DNA of 64,000 nt from the NCBI GenBank assembly GCA_963277665.1, contig OY728163.1, positions 1,910,226,644 through 1,910,290,643 of the forward strand. Reading direction: 5' to 3'. Origin of the DNA: Viscum album. Its lineage: Eukaryota > Streptophyta > Magnoliopsida > Santalales > Viscaceae. A program made the translations under genes and the position numbers. This document shows positions 1 to 10,719 of this stretch, one piece after another; within the stretch, counting starts at the first letter, position 1; every line of letters begins with the position of its first letter. The notes under the pieces are model-generated. The model was not told the origin of the DNA and ran no database searches. It saw only the letters and a list, made by a program, of their open reading frames with translations.

Positions 1-330
1 GGGGTTTGGAATCATTTATGCCCGAGGTTTACCACCCCTCATTGGATTAATGACCCCAAAGAGTCTGGAATTATTGAGGCGGTACTAGGAGTGACGCGGT
101 GAACCGATGTGAAGATAGTCGGATCAGCCGGTTGCTGGGCTTGAACCTCATGGAGGCTTCCTACATACCCTTCCAAGGAGACAGTGATCAAATAACACGT
201 AGTTCGAATAAGAGTGTCGGAGAGCTGACGTGAATGTGGACCCGGGGGTCTGACGGTGATCGGGCTTGAACATCAGAGAGGCTTCCTACATACCATGCCT
301 TAACATGGATCAAAGTCCCCGTAGTTCACA

Positions 331-410
331 ATGGATTGGGGATTACACTCTGAGGAGGCCCATAAGAGGGATGGATTGGGGATTACAGTCTGAGGAGGCC
401 CATAAGAGGA
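331..410. repeat. 40-bp minisatellite in left LTR, 2 copies
   Basis: Two adjacent copies of a 40-base unit beginning ATGGATTGGGGATTACA and ending GAGGCCCATAAGAGG, starting at 331 and 371 and nearly identical. The right LTR has about four copies at the same place, so copy number changed after insertion or during replication. Confidence 0.9.
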
Positions 411-1111
411 TGTCATGGTCGATGCTTACTCTAAGACCATGTGAGTCATGCTCGGTGTGAGAAACAAGAGGTAGCAGGGACCAGACGGTCACGTCGCGAA
501 AGGTTCGTCCATGGGAAATGGAGTGGGGATTATGCATAGGGCGGCCCATAAGGTCGGGGCTTACTCCAAGATGGATGCCCATGGTGACAGAGTGCAGAGG
601 GAGAGGGAAAGAGATGCTCCTGTGCCTGTCACCTCTCTTGTTCCCTGGGGAAGTACAGAAGTGCATGGGGGCTTCCTTCTGATGGGTATTTTACTACCCC
701 CCGAAGAAAGGAGAAGTGCCCCAGCCCCAACAAATAGAGGGCCATAAAGGGGGCTCCCGAGCTCAGACTCAACATTACCATGGGAATGTGAACCCAGGAA
801 TGCTTTAGAATACCTCTCAAGGGTTGGAGCAACCCCTTCACCCTTTCTTATTGTGGGTATGTGAACTAAAAACGACACGCTGATGCGCCTGAAGGTTACA
901 TTACACGGGTTCGGGGGCTCTAGTGGAGGCCTTGGCTCGGGGCCGGTGAATGGGCCAATGAGGGAGTTGCAGAGGATCAGGCCGGATTGGAAGGATTTAA
1001 TCTGGATTAGGGAATGGGAACTCCAAAGGATTTGACGGGCCACGTGGGTATATGGGGAGTGTCTCCCTTCATATAGGGAAGTGTTACACGGTGGGAGAAT
1101 CCATTCATGAT

Positions 1112-1235
1112 CCAGGGTAGTCTGCGGACTGATGGGCATCCTATGAACCAGGGTGGTTTGTGGACTGACAGGCATCCCGCGGACTAGGGTGGTTCGCGGA
1201 TTCAGGTTCGGTTCGCATACCAGGGTAGTTCGCAG
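1112..1235. repeat. 36-bp minisatellite in left LTR, about 3.5 copies
   Basis: Units start at 1112, 1148, 1184 and 1220, each beginning CCAGGGTGGTTCGCGG or a close variant. The period is exactly 36 bases. The same block lies at 23479-23602 in the right LTR. Confidence 0.85.
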
Positions 1236-1618
1236 AGGGATCCATGCGAGCAGTGGCGGCCAAGGGCGGCACCAGTAGAGGGTTCGTCGGTTGGGGCTTC
1301 GCTCGCATAGGAGGGTGCTACGCGGTGCAACAGATCAGAAAAGAGGCATAAACTCCCTGGTCCACAGGGAGTGCATCCGCAGAGGGTCCATGGTTCACAG
1401 TATTAGTTTCTTTGTTATTTTAAGTTCACTGTTCACCAAGTTATTATGCGTTTTCAATTATTTATTAGTTCACTTCCATCTTCATACCTGTTTTGGTTTG
1501 CAGACTGGAACTTCGCAGTTTGAGAAATCCTATGCTCTTTCCTTCGAAATCCTTCGACCCGAATCTGATCGATCTCCCTCCTTCCTTCCTCTACCTTTTT
1601 TCTCTTCTCCTCGATCTC

Positions 1619-1626
1619 CTTTTATA
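1619..1626 (-). promoter_or_regulatory. TATA box of the Tat LTR promoter (left copy)
   Basis: The minus strand reads CTCTATAAAAGGAG here, a strong TATA box. It lies about 480 bases inside the LTR start, which fits a U3 promoter. The right LTR has ACTATATAAAATGAG at the same place. Transcription would start some 25-35 bases further left. Confidence 0.7.
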
Positions 1627-2105
1627 GAGTGGGGAAAATGGTGTATCTGTGGTCATGCGGTACCTTTTGTGTAGGCCCGCGACCAAAAACACAATTCACA
1701 GATGACCCGGTAAATACACAACTCGTGGGGGGAATCGAGCGCATCTCCCTCGCAAACGAAACGATCTCAGGGAGTGCTTCACGGCCGTGGAGGGTTCTGC
1801 CTCCATTACGCGAATGACAGTGGATGCAGATCGGGCTGGTTGAGGCGGTCTGTGGGTGGGGGCGATTCGTGACAGTGGACCGGTCCAGTGCTCGTCCTGC
1901 TTTGCGCCTGCGGAGGATCTTCACCCCCATTATGAAAACGACAATAGTCTTCGGAGGGGGTGATTCATGGAACCGGCCGCGTGGCATCATAATTTGGACC
2001 GGTCTGCAGACCGGTTCATATTTGTGCATCCTTTGAGTTTTCTCCATTCTTCCCCCTAATTATTTGGGTAGAATCTCCTTTGCAGATTTTTCAGGACCCT
2101 AAAAA

Positions 2106-2117
2106 TGCCCCCCATCA
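2106..2117 (-). other. Polypurine tract of the Tat element
   Basis: The minus strand reads TGATGGGGGGCAT, directly followed by the LTR start (TTTAGGGTCC, mutated from TGTAGGGTCC). Its position and strand fix the element on the minus strand. It would prime plus-strand DNA synthesis in the living element. Confidence 0.75.
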
Positions 2118-2221
2118 GAATGGTGTCCTATCAGAACGAAGAGGAGGCCATTCCGATGCGGAGTTGTCCTGAAACTTGGACGGTTTTCGGTAGAGGGGTG
2201 GACCCAGTAGGGGACCACACC

Positions 2222-2229
2222 TATAAATA
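2222..2229 (+). promoter_or_regulatory. Plus-strand TATA box driving the antisense gene
   Basis: CACACCTATAAATACAAGG gives a near-consensus plant TATA box about 115 bases inside the polypurine tract, on the strand opposite to gag-pol. A pyrimidine-rich leader (CCCTTTCTTTTTCTTTT) follows, as in many plant promoters. It lies upstream of the plus-strand plant-mobile-domain gene. This is an inference from sequence; no transcript is known to me. Confidence 0.6.
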
Positions 2230-2760
2230 CAAGGGGCCCTTTCTTTTTCTTTTACCATATTCTTCGTGAAACCAAAGCCCTCTTTCTTTTTGGCTCCGCA
2301 TGCTCATTACTTCGCAAAATGCCTCGTCCATGAGCTAGTATCTATTTCCGCGAACTATTCCTCCTTCGTGATCACCTTCACCCACGGACCAATCTCGAGC
2401 CACGAACCAATACTTTTAATTAATTAAAAATTAAGCCACGACGGGCCGCGGAGGAATTTTCTTCGCAATTTTGATGGTCCGCAGACTGAAATCTTTCTGA
2501 TTTTAAATTTTTCTAAGTCCTCCGAAATTAATTACTTAAATCTGGGATTAGGATCCCACGGAGAAACCTGGTTCGCATTTTTTTGGCCAACTCCTCATGG
2601 GCCAGCATACTGAGAACCCCTTCTATGTAGGGTTGGTTCACGGGATGCCATCATCACAAACCACATCTTGAGGCCTGCTGGAGGACTTTTCCATATGCTT
2701 GTAATTTTTGTCCATATTTTATTATTCTGCACTAACCATTTTCTGATCTTCATGACGCAG

Positions 2761-2827
2761 GGAGAAAACATGGTTCCCCCTCACCATGCACCCAGACCTG
2801 CCACATAGCCTCTCCCAATTGGTTCAG
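2761..2827 (+). other. Candidate leader exon of the antisense gene
   Basis: TCTTCATGACGCAG at 2747-2760 is a plausible 3' splice site after a T-rich run, and GGTTCAG followed by GTATGA near 2827 is a good 5' splice site. Together they bracket a short possible exon between the TATA box at 2222 and the protein-coding part. An ATG at 2830 would lie in the intron if this donor is used, or start the ORF if it is not. Confidence 0.35.
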
Positions 2828-2829
2828 GT

Positions 2830-5558
2830 ATGAGTTTAGCTATGATTCGTAGAGCAGAGAGCATCAAAGAGGACCCTAGTTGACCCATCATTACCGACGA
2901 TGGTGTCTTGAAGGAATTTCTCTCTAATGAGCTCCTGAGTTATCCACTATCAAATCGACTTCCGCTTTACAGCTTCGGTCTACAATACAATGTCTCTATC
3001 CCCTCTACTTTCTCAGGTATTTCGTCACCTTGCTTGGAAGCGTCGCTGAAGGCTATTCAGGCGAATCTCTCCAAATCAGGGGAGATAATTTCTGATCTTG
3101 ATTCGAAAGGCACTTTCATTTTGAGAGGTTCTATTTGGACCCAAGGTGACTAGTGCGTACAAGACTTCTCTCATGAAGCCATCCTCAAGATTTACCCCTC
3201 CATAATCAACCTTGCTCGAGTGGACCCTGATGCGGGGTGGATTTCTTGGTGGGATCTGCGGTTTAGTGGGATTTTCTCGATGACTGGGCCTGGGAATTTT
3301 GGGTCCATCATCATTGCCAGGAATCTTTTGAGTCATTGGAAGCAGTCAATTTGTACTCCGCAGTATGGGCCTCTCAGTTTTCAGTCTACCCACCATATTT
3401 GATCCTGCCTGACCTGCTCAATCGCTGGTGTTCAAGCACTAATACTTTCCACCTCACCCATGGTGAAGTTGGAATTATCTTGTGGGACATCCACTGATTG
3501 GGAGGGATTCCTATCATCAGTGAGATGTATGATGAATTTATGCCCCCTCCTGATGCATGGGACGACATCAGACAAGTGCCTTCATTGGCGAGGGATCTGC
3601 TGGTTATGGAAGAGCAATCACTGGGTTTGGCCTTGTGTTACCACTCTCTTATTCCCTATAGAACCTAGATAGGGTTATTTTTGAACACTAATGGTCCTGT
3701 GCTAAAGATCAAGCACCCCAGGACTCACCCTTCTCAACAGTCACGAACCATCCCAGGTTCCTATTGGGCAGTTCTGGAGGCGGGCGACTACCTTTCATGG
3801 GGTTATGAGGTGCACCCCGGTGTGCCGCCTATGCTAGGGCTGGCAGGTCTATTTGCTATGTTTTTGAGTGGGTGGCTATTCCCTTCCTGTGATATCAACC
3901 CAGGTGTCAGGGCTTGAACCTTGATGATGGCAGTTGAGTTGGCAGAGGGCCGCTCAGTGAACTTGGTCGTGCCCACTTTGGCTTGTATTTACAAACTACT
4001 GGGCCACATGCATAAGGGCGGGCCACCCTACCATTTGAGTGGGCTAAATCAATTCTTATACAACTGGATAGAAAATCATTGTCGCTATTATGAGTATTGC
4101 CATAACATAGTCATCTCGCTTCCTACTTTTCGGCCTACCCTTCTTGATATAGCTGGGGTTCGTTTGAAACCCCTCAGTTCTGATGAAGTTATCGAGCTTC
4201 TGAGTGACTTATCCCAGTTTTCCTTCACTCCCTATGCTACCCCTTCTGGAATTGTGGTTTATAACCGCCGGGGGAGCCTAGAGGAGCACTCTTACATTAT
4301 TTCACTGTGGGATGGGTTTTTGTCCGCACGAATCGACAGGGATTATTTATGCGAGTTGTATGCCCCACATCATTTTTCCCACCAGTTTGGGTTTATGAAA
4401 CTCCAAGTTTCCCTTCCTCCTCTTCAGGCTCAAGGACTGCACACAGAAACTCTCCGTCAATGGTGGTCGATGCTGATGCAAGAGGGATGTGATACCAGTA
4501 TTCTCTTACCTGGTATGGGAGCGGCTGCCAACCTATCCTTGGAGTATGCAAGGATGTGGGAAAAATATTACCCTAATGGGATCCTGGGGAAGGTTGTCCA
4601 ACATGTTCCCAAATCGAGAGTCACTGCGGCTGCTGTGGCTACCGCACATTCCTCATCAGCTTTGAGGGAGGACCGACTGATGGCTCGTCGTTCAAAGCAA
4701 CTTAGGGGATTTTCCTCTCCCATCCCCTCCATGGACAAATTTCAGACGAACCCAACCTTCTTGGATGTGGATGAGGATGACCCTATGGATTCAGTTCCTA
4801 GCGAGAAAATTCCTGAAGTTTTGATGGCCGATACTAGACTTAGCACCTTGATTCCCAAGCCCGAACCGGGGTCAGAAGCTTCAAGCCTTCCAGCCTTGGA
4901 ACCATCATCTAGAACGCATGTTCCTGCACTGGTCGTGATGCCAGACTTCATTCTCATGACGTCTAGAAAGGATACCAAAAATCCTCATGTCATGGCGGAC
5001 CACCGAGAAGTGCGCAGGTGGGCCTGGCCTCGGATTTGCGAGATTGTCACTAAAACTCCTCTGGCTGAAATGGAAACTAAAACTGAAGCTCTCTGACAAC
5101 TCTTCCTGGGTTTGGGGTCGGGAGGCTTTGACTATTGACAATTTCATTTTCTTGCTTTCCAGGTTGTCATTTCCCGTGAGGAATTTTCAACTGGTGAGCG
5201 CAAGCTTACTCACATCGCTGCCTCTCATTGTAGGACCCAAGCCCTAGAGGGAGCCGTGATAAAGCTCCATCAGCTGATATCACATGAGGCGAGCTCTTGA
5301 GATCAGGCGTCCTTCCTGTCTTCCGAGTTTCATGAGTGTGAAGAACGGGTAGCGATGCTGAGGGATCAATTATCCACTATGACTGGTTGCCTTTAATCCA
5401 TCAGGAAAGGGATCAACGATCTCCAAACAACGGTGGAGCATACTCGTTCGGTGGCTGAGGTTGAGGCTAGGGAGAAGGCCGTGCTAGAGAATACTTGCAA
5501 CAACCTCCGCTGCACAGTCACTGATCTTGTGGAGAGAGCGAGTCATGATCCTCTATGA
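2830..5558 (+). pseudogene. Antisense ORF of the Tat element: plant mobile domain (PMD) protein with coiled-coil tail
   Basis: This gene runs opposite to gag-pol, between pol and the 3' LTR. From about 3318 to 5096 one frame is kept, broken only by stops at about 3505, 3667 and 3915; two of these (after CAC and after GCT) are TGA codons that fit CGA-to-TGA decay. Within it are plant mobile domain (aminotransferase-like, PF10536 type) motifs: YSAVWASQF, LLNRWCSSTNTFHL, HGEVGIILWDIH, LGGIPI, then VELAEGRSVNL and LACIYKLL. A stretch at 2830-3153 lies in another frame with one stop. After a good acceptor at 5141-5162 the same frame reads on from 5163 to about 5558 as a charged, coiled-coil-like tail (EFHECEERVAMLRDQL) with two stops. 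PMD proteins occur in host silencing factors and in transposons. Extra antisense ORFs are known in Tat-lineage elements; function is unproven. It cannot make a full-length protein as it stands. Confidence 0.8.
5141..5162 (+). other. Candidate 3' splice site before the coiled-coil exon
   Basis: TTTCATTTTCTTGCTTTCCAG is a textbook acceptor: long pyrimidine run and CAG, followed by G. The frame before (ending with a stop at 5096) and after (from 5163) is the same. A donor would be needed shortly before or after 5096 (for example the GGGTTTGG near 5108), but none is strong. Confidence 0.5.
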
Positions 5559-6200
5559 CTGTCAGATCCATTCTTGTGCATTCCCCCTCTTTTTTACATC
5601 TTTTTTCGTTGTGAGGGAGATGCCCCAGCTTGTGGATGACCTCCCTTTTGTCTGAATGGAATGTAATTTATGTCAATATTTCTTTTCCATGAAATTTTTA
5701 ACAATTATTGCTTAAATAACAACTCACTGAATCAGAATTTCCCATAATTCAGAAAAGTGATAAAAGTTGAAAACAAGCTCTGACTATTTCTTAGACCGTG
5801 GGATCTAGTGAGCGTAGTTTGACTATTTCAAGGGTTTTGTAGAAAATCCCCCACAAACGTTTTGTCTTTTCTTTTAATGCCCTAATTTTTCCTGGGCCTG
5901 TTTAGTATGGGCCCAACGAGTTTGGCCCAAATTTTTCTTCGGTCGCCCTTTCTGGGTTTAGGCTTTGTGCCTCTTTTTGTGAGCGTTTTAAAGTCCCTCC
6001 ATCAAGACTATTATTACTGATGTTTTAAGTCGAACAACTTTGACCAAGTATGGTGGGGCGAGGGCCCCAATGAGGTTTTGTTGATTAAAAGATGACTCAA
6101 TATCCTTCAGATGCATGTGGAGGGAGTGTGTTCAGATTTGAATGACATGTAGGGCATGTCTCAAGGAATGGGAGCCGTATCGGCGTGTAGAGGTGGGAAG
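5559..6200 (+). other. Likely 3' UTR of the antisense gene and spacer
   Basis: No coding signal is seen. GAATGGAATGTAATTTATG near 5655-5675 and the T-rich run after it resemble a plant polyadenylation region, about 100-140 bases past the last stop. The remainder up to the repeats is not recognised. Confidence 0.4.
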
Positions 6201-6205
6201 AACAT

Positions 6206-8640
6206 TTCCTAAGGAAATATTGCCTTTGGTAGATGGGCCAGGGGTGATCAATGTGTAGAGCCGCTGAGGGCATGGTATGCATAGTCATGCAAAGGTGTCT
6301 TTAAGTCAATGACGCTCCATTTCTGATGGCCATATGAATTCATGAAATTCCGGATTATGGAAACCACCATGGGTGGCTTGGAGAATTATGAAAACCACCA
6401 GGGGTGGCTTGGAAAGGGTATGTGACGTCTGAAAGGTTTTGAGAACATCTGTATCAATAAGGAGTGTGGAAGAAAGGTTCCTGTCCTACGCTCTCATCTA
6501 TCGTAAAGGACAGTTGGAGCTTGACGCAGTTTAACATCATGTAGCTAGGAAATTATCTAGAATGGAACGAATTCTCCTGGTCCTCAGTAATCTCATTAGA
6601 GACATTCCACCATATTTAGGCAGGGTTGTGAAAGAGGCTGGTAAACTGTATCTTAGAGGGTTTCCGAATCCCGATATGAACATAGGGGCTCAGGGGCCAA
6701 GAGGCGTACAAAGAGGAGCATTGCCTGAGGAAATCTTGCCTTTAGTAGACGAGCCAAGGGGTATCAATATGCAGAGCCACTGAGGGCATGGTATGCATAG
6801 TCATGAAAAGGTGTCCTTGGGTCAATGATTGTATTCTCCCAATGGCCGAGAAACTTCAGGGAAGTTTAGATTAGGACCACCAGGGGTGGATTATGAGAGT
6901 TCGACATTTTTTTCCTAAGTACGGAGTATGGTTTATGAGGAGAGGGTGCCTAGATATGGGAGGAGAATCTAGGATAAATATCCCAATGATGGGTGAAGTC
7001 ATTCCTTCTCACATTGGTGTGAGATAGTGGTTCGTGCAGGTCTGACCCATGCACCGAGGGACAGAGAAAAGCCTCCGTTCCTTACTGAACCCATGACAAG
7101 TTTGACCGTACAGTTTAACATCATGTGATAAGGATGACTTCCATGCAGTTTAACGTCATGCTATAAGGATGGGGAGCGTTATCAGATTCCATGCAGTTTA
7201 ATGTCATGCGGTAAGGACGAGGGGTATTTTCAAACCAGTGAAAATGCTTGAAGTTCAAGGAATTTCCCGGGATAGTTAATGCTTGGTATTTGCAGCTTTA
7301 CGCCAAACGGACAAGATGCTTCGTGCAGTTTAACGTCATGCGGTAAGGACATAGTTGCAAAGGCCAATTTTCATAAAAATGTAACTGGGCTTGAAAATTT
7401 TGGCATGCTCAAGATGTGGAGAGGGGTTGATGGTGTAAATCGTGGTTCCGGGGCCTCTTAGATCAGGAGAAATGATATGAGGGCTCTGAGGCCGGTAAGC
7501 GTACGGAGCTAGGAAGAGTGCCGCCCGAGGAAATCTTGCCTTTGGTAGATGAGCCAGGGGCTATCAATATGCAGATCCGCTGAGGGCATGGTATGCATAG
7601 TCATGCAAAGGTGTCCCTGGGTCGATAACTTTCTACTTCCGATGGCCATGAATGATTATGAAAATCCGCAATTTTCTGGGCCATGAAGTCTGTTATTTGG
7701 TAAAGAAATGTCTGGACATGTCGGGGATGTTCATCCCTGGTTACTGTTAAAGCTTAGAGAACTCCATGCGCTAATTTATCTTGCGTGTAGGGGTGTAAAT
7801 TTACCCTATGCAGTTTAATGTCGTGTAGTAAGGACGAAGTACTCCAAGTTTAGTAGTCATAGAGCTCAGACCACTGGGTGACTATTGCTGTAGCCACTCG
7901 AAGGATAAATGAGTCAACATGCTCTGATATACTCTGAACAGGGTGGGGGATGAAGGTTGTAAACTGCAACTCTGAGTTTTCCCGGATCAGGAGATGGGGT
8001 GTGGGGGATCTGAGGCTGGTAAGTGTACAGAGCTAGGAATAGTGTTTCCCGAGGAAATATTACCTTTTGTAGACGGACCATGGGCTATCAATATGCAGAG
8101 CCGCTGAGGGCATGGTATGCATAGTCATGCAAAGGTGTCCCCAGGTTGATAACTTTCCACTTCCGATGACCGTGAATGATTATGAAAATCCTAGATTGCT
8201 CAGAGTACAAAGTTCGGTATGTGGGGATAATGGTGTTCGAGAATACAAGAAGCATCTTTACTGCAATTGTCCGTTGAGTCAAAGTAGCCTAGTCCTGGCT
8301 TGATGTTCGTAGATGCAGGCCATCATGTGAACCACTGGAGGATACATAGGATAATTGGGTAGGGATACCCTAGCGACGTTTGGATGTGAAAAGGGGAAAA
8401 ACTTGTAAACCACTACGCCATAAATTTCTAGATCAGGAGGTATGGTATGGGGCTCTAAGACTGGTAAGCGTACGAAGCTAGGAAGAGTGTCGCCTGTGGA
8501 AATCTTGCCTTTGGTAGACGGTATAGGGGATATCAATATGTAGAGCCACTAAGGGCATGGTATGCATAGTAATGCAAAGGTGTCCACGGGTCGATGACTT
8601 TTCACTTCCGATGGCCGTGAATGGTTATGAAGATCCATAA
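6206..8640. repeat. Long tandem repeat, about 450-800 bp spacing, five copies
   Basis: A block of about 120 bases recurs five times: GAGGAAATCTTGCCTTTGGT, then a GGGCTATCAATATG part, then GAGGGCATGGTATGCATAGT. The last string starts at about 6266, 6782, 7581, 8105 and 8551 (spacings 516, 799, 524, 446). Copies differ at scattered positions. Short copies of the 27-base GCAGTTTAACGTCATG motif lie between. No ORF is shared by the copies. Confidence 0.85.
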
Positions 8641-10670
8641 TTATCCGGGCTGTGGAGTCTGATGTATGGGGGGAATGCATCCAAATGCGCAAGGAGTATT
8701 TTAACCTTGTTTCTCCATATATCTTAGGTGGTTTTTGACGAAATCCGTGCAGTTTAACATCATGCGGTGAGGACGTGGTCCGTATAGTTTAACGTCATGC
8801 GGTAAGGACGCAAAAATACACCCCGTGCAGGTCTGCTCCGTACATGGGGGAAATGGGGAATTTTTAAATTTTATTATCCATGTAGTTTAACATCGTGCGA
8901 TAAGGATGAGGAGTACACCCCATGTCGGTCTAGTCCATATAAGGGAGAAAAGGAATTTTTTTTATTATCCATGCAGTTTAACGTCATGTGGTGAGGACGA
9001 GGGATACACCCCGTTCAGGTCTAGTCCGTACATGGGGGAAAAGGGAATTTTTAAACCTTATTGAGGATGACTGGGCTAGGATTGGGGACCCTAGCGTTTC
9101 TACGTATCCTGCATATGGTAGGAATCAAGCCATACATAGTTCTCTATGATTCATGCAGTTTAACGTCATGCGGTAAGGATGAAGTACTCTTAGTTTAGGG
9201 TCATAGAGTTTGGACCATCGGGTGCTCAGCAGTTTAACATCATGTAGCTTGGAAGATTCTTTTTTATCTGTGCAGTTTATTGTCATGCGGTAAGGATGCA
9301 AAAATACACCCCGTGTAGGTCTGGTCCATACACGGGGGAAAGGGTCATTTTTTTGTATCCTTATCCATTCATTTTAACATCATGCGGTAGGGATGAGGAA
9401 TACTCCCCATGCATGGATAGTCCGTACACGGGGGGAAGAGAGTATTTTTAACTTTTATTTGAGGTGGCTGGGCTAGGGTGTGGAATTCTGGTGTCACTAC
9501 GTATCCTGTGAGGGAAGGAATCAATCCTTACTTAGTTCTCAGCTAAATACACCCCATGCAGTTCTGGTCCGTACATGGGGGAAGGGGGCATTTTCAACTC
9601 TCATTTGAGGGTGGCTAGGCCAGGACGGGGAACCCTGGCGTCGCTACGTATCCTGAGAAGGCAGGAATCAAGCTGTACATAGTTCTTTTGAAATCCATGC
9701 AGTTTAATGTCATACGGTAAGGACGAGAAATACACCCCATGTAGGTTTGGTCCATTCATGGGGGGAGGGAGCATTTTTTTATTATCCATGCAGTTTAACA
9801 TCACGCGGTGAGGACAAGGGATACACCCCATCCAGGTATGGTCTATACATGGGGGAGAGAGGAAATTTTTATCTTTAATTTGGGGGTAGCTGGGCCAGGA
9901 TGGGGAACCATGGTGTCGCTACGTATCCTGCGAGGGTAGGAATCAAGCCGTACATAGTTCTCTAAAATCCGTGTAGTTTAACGTCGTGCGGTAAGGACAA
10001 GGGATACACCCCTTGCAGGTCTAGTCCGTACACGGGTGATAAAGGACATTTTTATCTTTAATTTGGGGGTGGATGGGCCAAGATAGAGAACCCTAGCATC
10101 GCTACATATCCTGCGAGGGTGGGAATCAAGTCGTACGTAGTTCTTTGAAATCCGTGCAGTTTAACGTCGTGCGGTAAGGACGACTTCCGTGCAGTTTAAC
10201 GTCATGCGGTAAGGATAAGGGATACACCCCATCCAGTTCTAGTCCATTCACAGGGGGAGAGGGAATTTTTTTTATTATCCATGTAGTTTAACGTCATGCA
10301 GTGAGGATGAGGGATACACCCAGTACAGGTCTGGTCCGTACATGGGGGAGAGAGGAAATTTTTATCTTTAATTCAAGGGTGGCTGGGCCAAGATGGGGAA
10401 ACCTGGCGTCGCTACGTATCCTGTGAGGTTAGGAATCAAGCCATATGTAGTTCTCTGAAATCCATGCAGTTTAACATCATGCGGTAAGGATGAGGGATAC
10501 ACCCCGTGCAGGTCTGGTCTATTCACGGGGGAGAGAGGACATTTTTATCTTTAATTCGGGGGTGGATGGGCTAAGATGGGGAACCCTGGCATCGCTACGT
10601 ATCCTGCGAGGGCAGGAATCAATCCGTACGTAGTTCTCTAAAATCCATGGAGTTTAACATCGTGTGATAA
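6526..10670. repeat. Dispersed 26-27 bp motif GCAGTTTAACGTCATGCGGT, about 22 copies
   Basis: I find about 22 copies, at roughly 6526, 7110, 7145, 7192, 7325, 7810, 8748, 8785, 8881, 8973, 9153, 9229, 9272, 9369, 9697, 9788, 9972, 10157, 10191, 10283, 10466 and 10649. The core continues AAGGAC. Many variants are C/T or G/A changes. The motif stops abruptly at the end of pol (about 10690) and before the antisense gene, so it belongs to the pol-3'LTR spacer typical of Tat/Ogre elements, where tandem repeats are known to arise. Confidence 0.88.
8819..10540. repeat. Repeated hairpin CCCCGTG-loop-CACGGGG beside the 27-bp motif
   Basis: About a dozen copies of a stem with CCCCGTG and CACGGGG arms and a 15-base loop (GGTCTGGTCC core) follow the 27-base motif. 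Perfect stems: 9309-9337 and 10502-10530 (CCCCGTG/CACGGGG), 9552-9580 and 9735-9764 (CCCCATG/CATGGGG). Thus both arms changed together in two copies. CpG decay on both strands would give the same pattern, so covariation is not proof of function. Confidence 0.75.
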
Positions 10671-10672
10671 GG
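9062..10672. repeat. Satellite-like higher-order repeat (183-bp spacing) with TACGTA inverted pairs
   Basis: The string GCTACGTATCCTG recurs at about 9101, 9498, 9645, 9920, 10103, 10413 and 10596. Two of the intervals are exactly 183 bases (9920-10103 and 10413-10596); the others carry added or missing sub-repeats. Each copy is followed by a GGAATCAAG box and ACGTAGTTC. In the last copy the arms CTACGTA (10595-10601) and TACGTAG (10627-10633) form an inverted pair. Each unit also carries the 27-base motif and the hairpin. Confidence 0.82.
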
Positions 10673-10719
10673 ACGAGGGATACTTTTGGTTTCTATGTGA
10701 AATAATTCTTCAGGAATAT

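Larger units (their letters stand above)
1..2103 (-). repeat. 3' LTR of the Tat element (partial, cut by window start)
   Basis: Bases 1-2103 align with 22295-24470. The outer part is missing on the left. On the minus strand the LTR should start with TGTAGGGTCC; this copy reads TTTAGGGTCC at 2103, a change of the terminal TG, while the right copy keeps TG at 24470. It contains a 40-base minisatellite, a 36-base minisatellite and a TATA box. Two motifs of the form CTACATACC...GTAGTTC (about 161-205 and 286-336) recur here. A minus-strand ORF (561-1175) is not kept in the other LTR and is not called. Confidence 0.93.

Noticed and set aside
561..1175. 204-codon minus-strand ORF inside the left LTR
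   Set aside because: The matching part of the right LTR (22855-23350) does not keep the frame, and no known domain is seen.
8740..10670. CRISPR-like pattern of short repeats with spacers
   Set aside because: The DNA is clearly plant retrotransposon. Spacers are themselves repeated, lengths vary widely and no cas gene is present.
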